A DNA stretch of 64,000 nt from contig JAACJO010000012.1 in NCBI GenBank assembly GCA_013368445.1, positions 496,001 through 560,000 of the forward strand, given 5' to 3'. The notes under the pieces were generated by a model. That model searched no databases. It saw nothing but the letters and a program-made list of their open reading frames with translations, and was not told the origin of the DNA. Shown piece after piece: positions 59,977 through 64,000 of the stretch. The stretch comes from Leucocoprinus leucothites. Taxonomy: Eukaryota; Basidiomycota; Agaricomycetes; Agaricales; Agaricaceae. The translations under genes were made by a program, and so were the position numbers. Within the stretch, counting starts at the first letter, position 1; each line of letters starts with the position of its first letter.

Positions 59977-62900
59977 ATGCAGTCCGACGATGAAACAAGT
60001 TCCAACATTCCTCAACAACAGGAACCCCACATGAAGCGACGGCGCCTCCACGGTGCCTGCGACATCTGCAGACGGAAGAAGAGTACGCACTCCCCTAATG
60101 CGCTCTTGAGTCGTCTCTGAGATCTGATTGTTCGTTTCCAGTCAAATGTAAGGGTGAAGGGTACTCTTACATCCTCCCAATGCTTAGCGCTTCTAGGTAA
60201 CAGCGCGGAGATGCCCAGCAGGATATGCTCCAACTGCATCGCTTACAACCTTGAATGCACCCACAACATTCCTCGACATGCGACCAAGGTATTTTTGTTC
60301 TTTGTTCCGCCTTTTATCCTACTTATTTGCTCCAAATTGTAGAAAGAGACGGAGAAAGGGTAAGTTAGAACCCACCTGTTCGAAGGTGGTTTTTTGAGAA
60401 CAGAACCAGATATATACAAGCCTTGGAAGAACGTCTGGACAAAATGGAACAGCTACTTCGAAATGTGCGTCATTGTCCCTTCCGTTCACAGAAACCCATT
60501 CACCGAAACCCACTCGAATGCCATAGGTTCGGCCAGAGCTCGACATTGAACAATCTGTAGCATCTGCCAATTCGCCGGAGAGTGCGCATAGTGCGCACAC
60601 TCCACCAAGTATCGGCTATTCTCGCAATACTCCGGTCACAGATATCCCCTATCCTACTCCACAAACCTTACCAGATTCTGCGGCATTCCATGCATCACCA
60701 ACGGTTGGAACGCAAGATCTATCCGAAGACGAAGACCTGGCTCATATTGGACTCTCAAAGCAATTGAGCAAGTTGGCTGTAGACACCATTGAGGATAGAT
60801 TCTTTGGCAAATCGAGGTGAGTAACATCAGCGCCCGCAATGTACATGATACGATGCATTATTCCAGTGCCTTTATGCTGATGCAGCATGCCAAAACCGTT
60901 AAACACGAAACAACCGGTGTAGAAGCCCTTCCTGGTAAAAGTCTGCGTCGTCCATTTTTCTGGGACCTTCGCTCTGTAAGCTTCCTAATATCTATCTCCC
61001 CATGGAATGCCCAGCTGACCGATCGACAGTGGGAGGTTGAGCACGTCAACTCCGACCTCCCGCAATTCGAATTTCCAGAGAAAGATCTACTAGACCACCT
61101 GGTAAACCTGTATTTCGAGCGCCTCAACATCTACACCCCTCTTCTTCACCGACCAACCTTCCAGCGGGACCTCGCCAATGATCTCCACCTTCACGACACA
61201 GGATTTGCCCAAGTTGTTCTTATGATTTGCGCACTTGCGTCCAGATGTACGGAGGATCCCCGAGTCCAATTACCGAACGATTCAACCGGCCTCTCGAGTG
61301 GTTTTAAATTCTTCCGGCAAACACGCCTCATGAGGAACAAGCTTCTTGACAAAGCCAGCCTATATGATTTGCAATATTTTTGCGTGCGTGTAGATCCGAC
61401 TGTATCGTGCCATGGAATTAACGTTCGGATAGTTGGTGATTCCATACTTATTGGCATCCTCCCTTCCACAGGCGGGGTGGAGCCTAGTAGCACTGGCTTT
61501 GAGGTTTGCGCAAGAGCGTGGAGCACACCGACGAGGACGCGATGGCGAAAAACCTACCATAGTCAAGGAACTCTGGAAACGCTGCTTCTGGTGATTAGGC
61601 ATCATTTTACTGCGTAATTCTACAACTCACTCACCGTATTAGGTGTCTTATTTCCTACGACAGATTGACAAGCTCATTTGTCGGCCGTACCTGTGCGATC
61701 CAAGATGAAGAGTATGTGGGACCTTCCACTTCAGCGTATACGTTCACTGATGAATTTGTTCAGTTTTGATGCAGACCTTCCGATAGAAGTTGATGATGAA
61801 TACTGGGAATGTGAAGATCCAGAGCTAAGCTGGAAACAGCCGCCTGGGAAACCATCCAAAGTGACCGCATTCAATGCCCATCTACGTCTATGTGAAATCC
61901 TTGCTTTCACTCTACGGACGTTGTATTCTACCAAAAAGTCTAAACTACTAACCGGACTTATCGGTGATCAATGGGAAGAGCATGTGGTGACCGAATTAGA
62001 CTCGTCCATGAACAAATGGAAGGATTCTCTACCGGATCACTGTACGTGTATCCCCCTGGAGACCTCACTTTCGGCATGAAGCGCTGATCCGCTCCCCTCT
62101 AGTGCGATGGGACCCAAATCAACCCGACAGCACATTCCTACACCAATCTGCATTCATCCACGCAACGTTTTATTACCTACAAATCCAGATTCACCGCCCT
62201 TTCATCCATAAAACCACCTCCCTATCGTTCCCATCTCTCGCGATATGTACCCATGCGGCACGATCATGTAGTCACCTCGTTGATGCAAAGGGTCCCGGGT
62301 GGATATACCCATACCCTAATATTTTCGTTGAGTGGATGCTCGTGCTACCACTGCTTTTGATCTGACTGGCACGCGTGGTTTTTTTTTTGGCTTGACAGAT
62401 CGCTGCCTTTGCTTCGGGGATCGTATTATTGTTGCATGTGTACGGCGGCCGTAGAGCTGGTTTGAATACGGATCCTGAAAAGGAGATAAAGGACATTAAG
62501 AGATGTATGGAAGCACTACGAACTATGGAGAAAAAGTGAGTTGTCATCTCCAGGATAATTGTCATTTCGCTTATTTAATTTAATAGATGGCATGTAGCTG
62601 GCAGATTGGTGTGGGTATCTATTTTTCCAAAATATCCACAAAAGCTGAAAACCCACCCCATAGCGATATTCTAACAGACCTTGCGACACTTAACGAAGGT
62701 CAAGTCCCTCTTCCCAAATACATTTCCGCAAAACGCCCGAGGGATGAGAAACCATCACATACTCCACCCCCGCGAGAACGGCAACTAACCGACCCAACGA
62801 CATCACCGAATCAACTCCGTCCACAGAAACCTCGACCATCACGCCAGCCCAAAGGATGGCCAGCAACTTCACCGTCTTCCGACGCTCTTCCTCCTACCTT

Positions 62901-63524
62901 GCTCAAAGCTGAGAAAGACAGAAGTTCAAGATCAAGGAGTATATCTGACCAGAGCTTCTTAACGCCCCTCGCCCCTGCCTCTGCACCACAAACGCCGCTC
63001 ACCCTGAACAATCCCGGTAGCGCACAACTATCCTATCCTGGGTCAAGTCCATCAGTCATAGAGTCGACTTCTTCGACAGGTAGTACCGGCAGTTGGGATT
63101 TGAATCATCTCGTGCTGGCGCAGATGAATTTCGGCACGACATCTCAGTCCTTTGATGGTGGCTCGATGCCCCAAGGGCAGAACTTGTCGAATACCTACTC
63201 CAACAACTTTGGTAGTTCAACCGGATTACCCCTCGGCGATCCATCACAAATGTCTGCGACTTTTTCCAACCCAGGTCAAAACTCGTCGTCTATGCCGCCG
63301 TTTATGGGGCATGAACAACTGGCTGACGTTAGCCAAGATATGACTGCACTGTGGTCGGATGCACCAAGCGATTTCAAGTGAGTTGACTGGTTATCTGTGC
63401 CACCAGATCACTCATGTTAAAAACTCATAGCATTGAAGATTGGGATCAGTTTGTGGCCAATATCAACGGACTCGATGGCCCCTGGATGGGGAGTTCACCA
63501 AATTTCAATCACAACGTCAATTAA
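59977..63524 (+). CDS. Zn2Cys6 transcription factor with fungal TF domain, 908 aa
   Basis: Sixteen exons: 59977-60082, 60142-60147, 60197-60288, 60343-60359, 60410-60464, 60527-60816, 60867-60975, 61030-61383, 61433-61590, 61643-61711, 61764-62041, 62103-62326, 62399-62535, 62587-62610, 62664-63377 and 63431-63524 (909 codons). The cluster is C28-x2-C31-x6-C38-x9-C48-x2-C51-x6-C58, preceded by KRRRLHGA. A short coiled coil follows (GYIQALEERLDKMEQLLRN), then the fungal transcription factor middle domain (YFERLNIYTPLLHRPTFQRD, LRFAQERGAHRR, KRCFWCLISYDRL). The last ~270 residues are Ser/Pro/Asn-rich, a likely activation region. Exon 2 is only 6 nt and completes IKC of the cluster. It diverges from PrpD; target genes are unknown. 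Confidence 0.93.
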
Positions 63525-63652
63525 ACCCGCCGTCGAGATTTTTTGCCCCTCCCTGTAAAATGTATTTTATATTATACACAATAATAATAAAGTCAATCAC
63601 TCCTCAACCAAAGTCAGATTGGACATTGGGGAAAAACATCTCCAGCTTGAAT

Positions 63653-64000
63653 CTATTCCTCCCCCTCATCGGTATCAACATTGACGTGGTGAGTGTGGCC
63701 GGGTGGAATTTTGGGTGGCTTGGGGGCGGTAACCAGCGGGTCGGGCATGGTTGCATTAGACTCTTCCCCGCTCCCTCTCCTGAGGATAGCCAAGTCGCCT
63801 TGATGGTCAGACTCATCATTATCGTCGACGGTATCGTCGGAGCCGGCATCCTCGGTTTGGTATAGACCTCGAGAGGATTCTGCTTCATCTTCACTCAACG
63901 GTTCACCAGAGGCATTCAGGTCATTTGTGGGCCCATGTGTCGAATCAGAGTCATGAGGACGTCCCTCGGGGCCGACCCCGGAGTCAGTATCGTCTCTGAC
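63653..64000 (-). CDS. Acidic protein, C-terminal part only (runs off right edge)
   Basis: Open frame from the window edge to a TAG at 63655-63653, 115 residues visible. The sequence is Asp/Glu/Ser/Gly-rich with TEDAGSDDTVDDNDESDHQGD, then a Pro-rich stretch (PDPLVTAPKPPKIPPGHTHH) and the acidic end VDTDEGEE. No domain can be named. It lies tail to tail with the Zn2Cys6 gene, 128 bases apart. Composition and lack of stops support coding, but the start and exon structure lie outside the window. Confidence 0.65.
   Translation of the reverse strand, partial: VRDDTDSGVGPEGRPHDSDSTHGPTNDLNASGEPLSEDEAESSRGLYQTEDAGSDDTVDDNDESDHQGDLAILRRGSGEESNATMPDPLVTAPKPPKIPPGHTHHVNVDTDEGEE

Overview
The window is nuclear DNA of a filamentous basidiomycete, most likely an agaricomycete. 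Genes are compact and cut by many short introns (mostly 44-72 bases, GT-AG, with CTNA-like branch sites close to the 3' splice site). Only part of each gene shows as a long open frame, so I joined exons by hand using splice signals, reading phase and family similarity. I see no bacterial, viral, CRISPR, rRNA or confident tRNA features. 28 protein genes are described, two of them running off the window edges.

Layout: 1-455 (-) start of a Ser/Gln-rich protein; 2845-4400 (+) unknown 469-aa protein; 4446-5451 (-) secreted CREG-like protein; 5625-8513 (-) DNA ligase I; 11276-12096 (+) C2H2 regulator; 12348-13007 (-) NAA50 acetyltransferase; 15426-16111 (-) unknown 210-aa protein, divergent from 16418-18026 (+) MAP kinase kinase; 22318-23422 (+) Zn2Cys6 protein; 24199-25782 (-) aspartic protease with two frame breaks; 26742-27914 (+) small unknown protein; 28633-30520 (-) Pho85-type cyclin; 33580-34839 (+) secreted lysozyme-like protein.

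From 35 kb the window is gene-dense: 35291-37764 (+) protein phosphatase 5; 38168-40985 (+) SR140 splicing factor; 41156-45413 (-) vigilin/Scp160 KH protein; 46280-48451 (+) ERO1; 48783-50572 (+) single-pass membrane protein; 51059-53206 (+) ATP sulfurylase; 53595-54927 (+) RNase H2 subunit B; 55075-57520 (+) Ser/Pro-rich unknown; 57644-59642 (-) PrpD-family dehydratase, divergent from 59977-63524 (+) Zn2Cys6 regulator; 63653-64000 (-) end of an acidic protein.

Nearly all recognised genes are conserved housekeeping functions: DNA replication and repair (ligase I and RNase H2B, each with a PCNA-binding-type motif), RNA work (SR140, vigilin), oxidative folding (ERO1), sulfate and propionate metabolism, and signalling (MAPKK, PP5, cyclin). 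The less ordinary signals are in gene structure: 4-, 5-, 6- and 22-nt coding exons, two GC-AG introns in ERO1, an apparent exon duplication in the membrane protein gene, and a protease whose frame is broken at two C-runs. I found no convincing evidence of a wholly new multi-gene system. The gene-poor stretches (0.5-2.8, 8.5-11.3, 13-15.4, 18-22.3 and 30.5-33.6 kb) are where unknown elements could hide.
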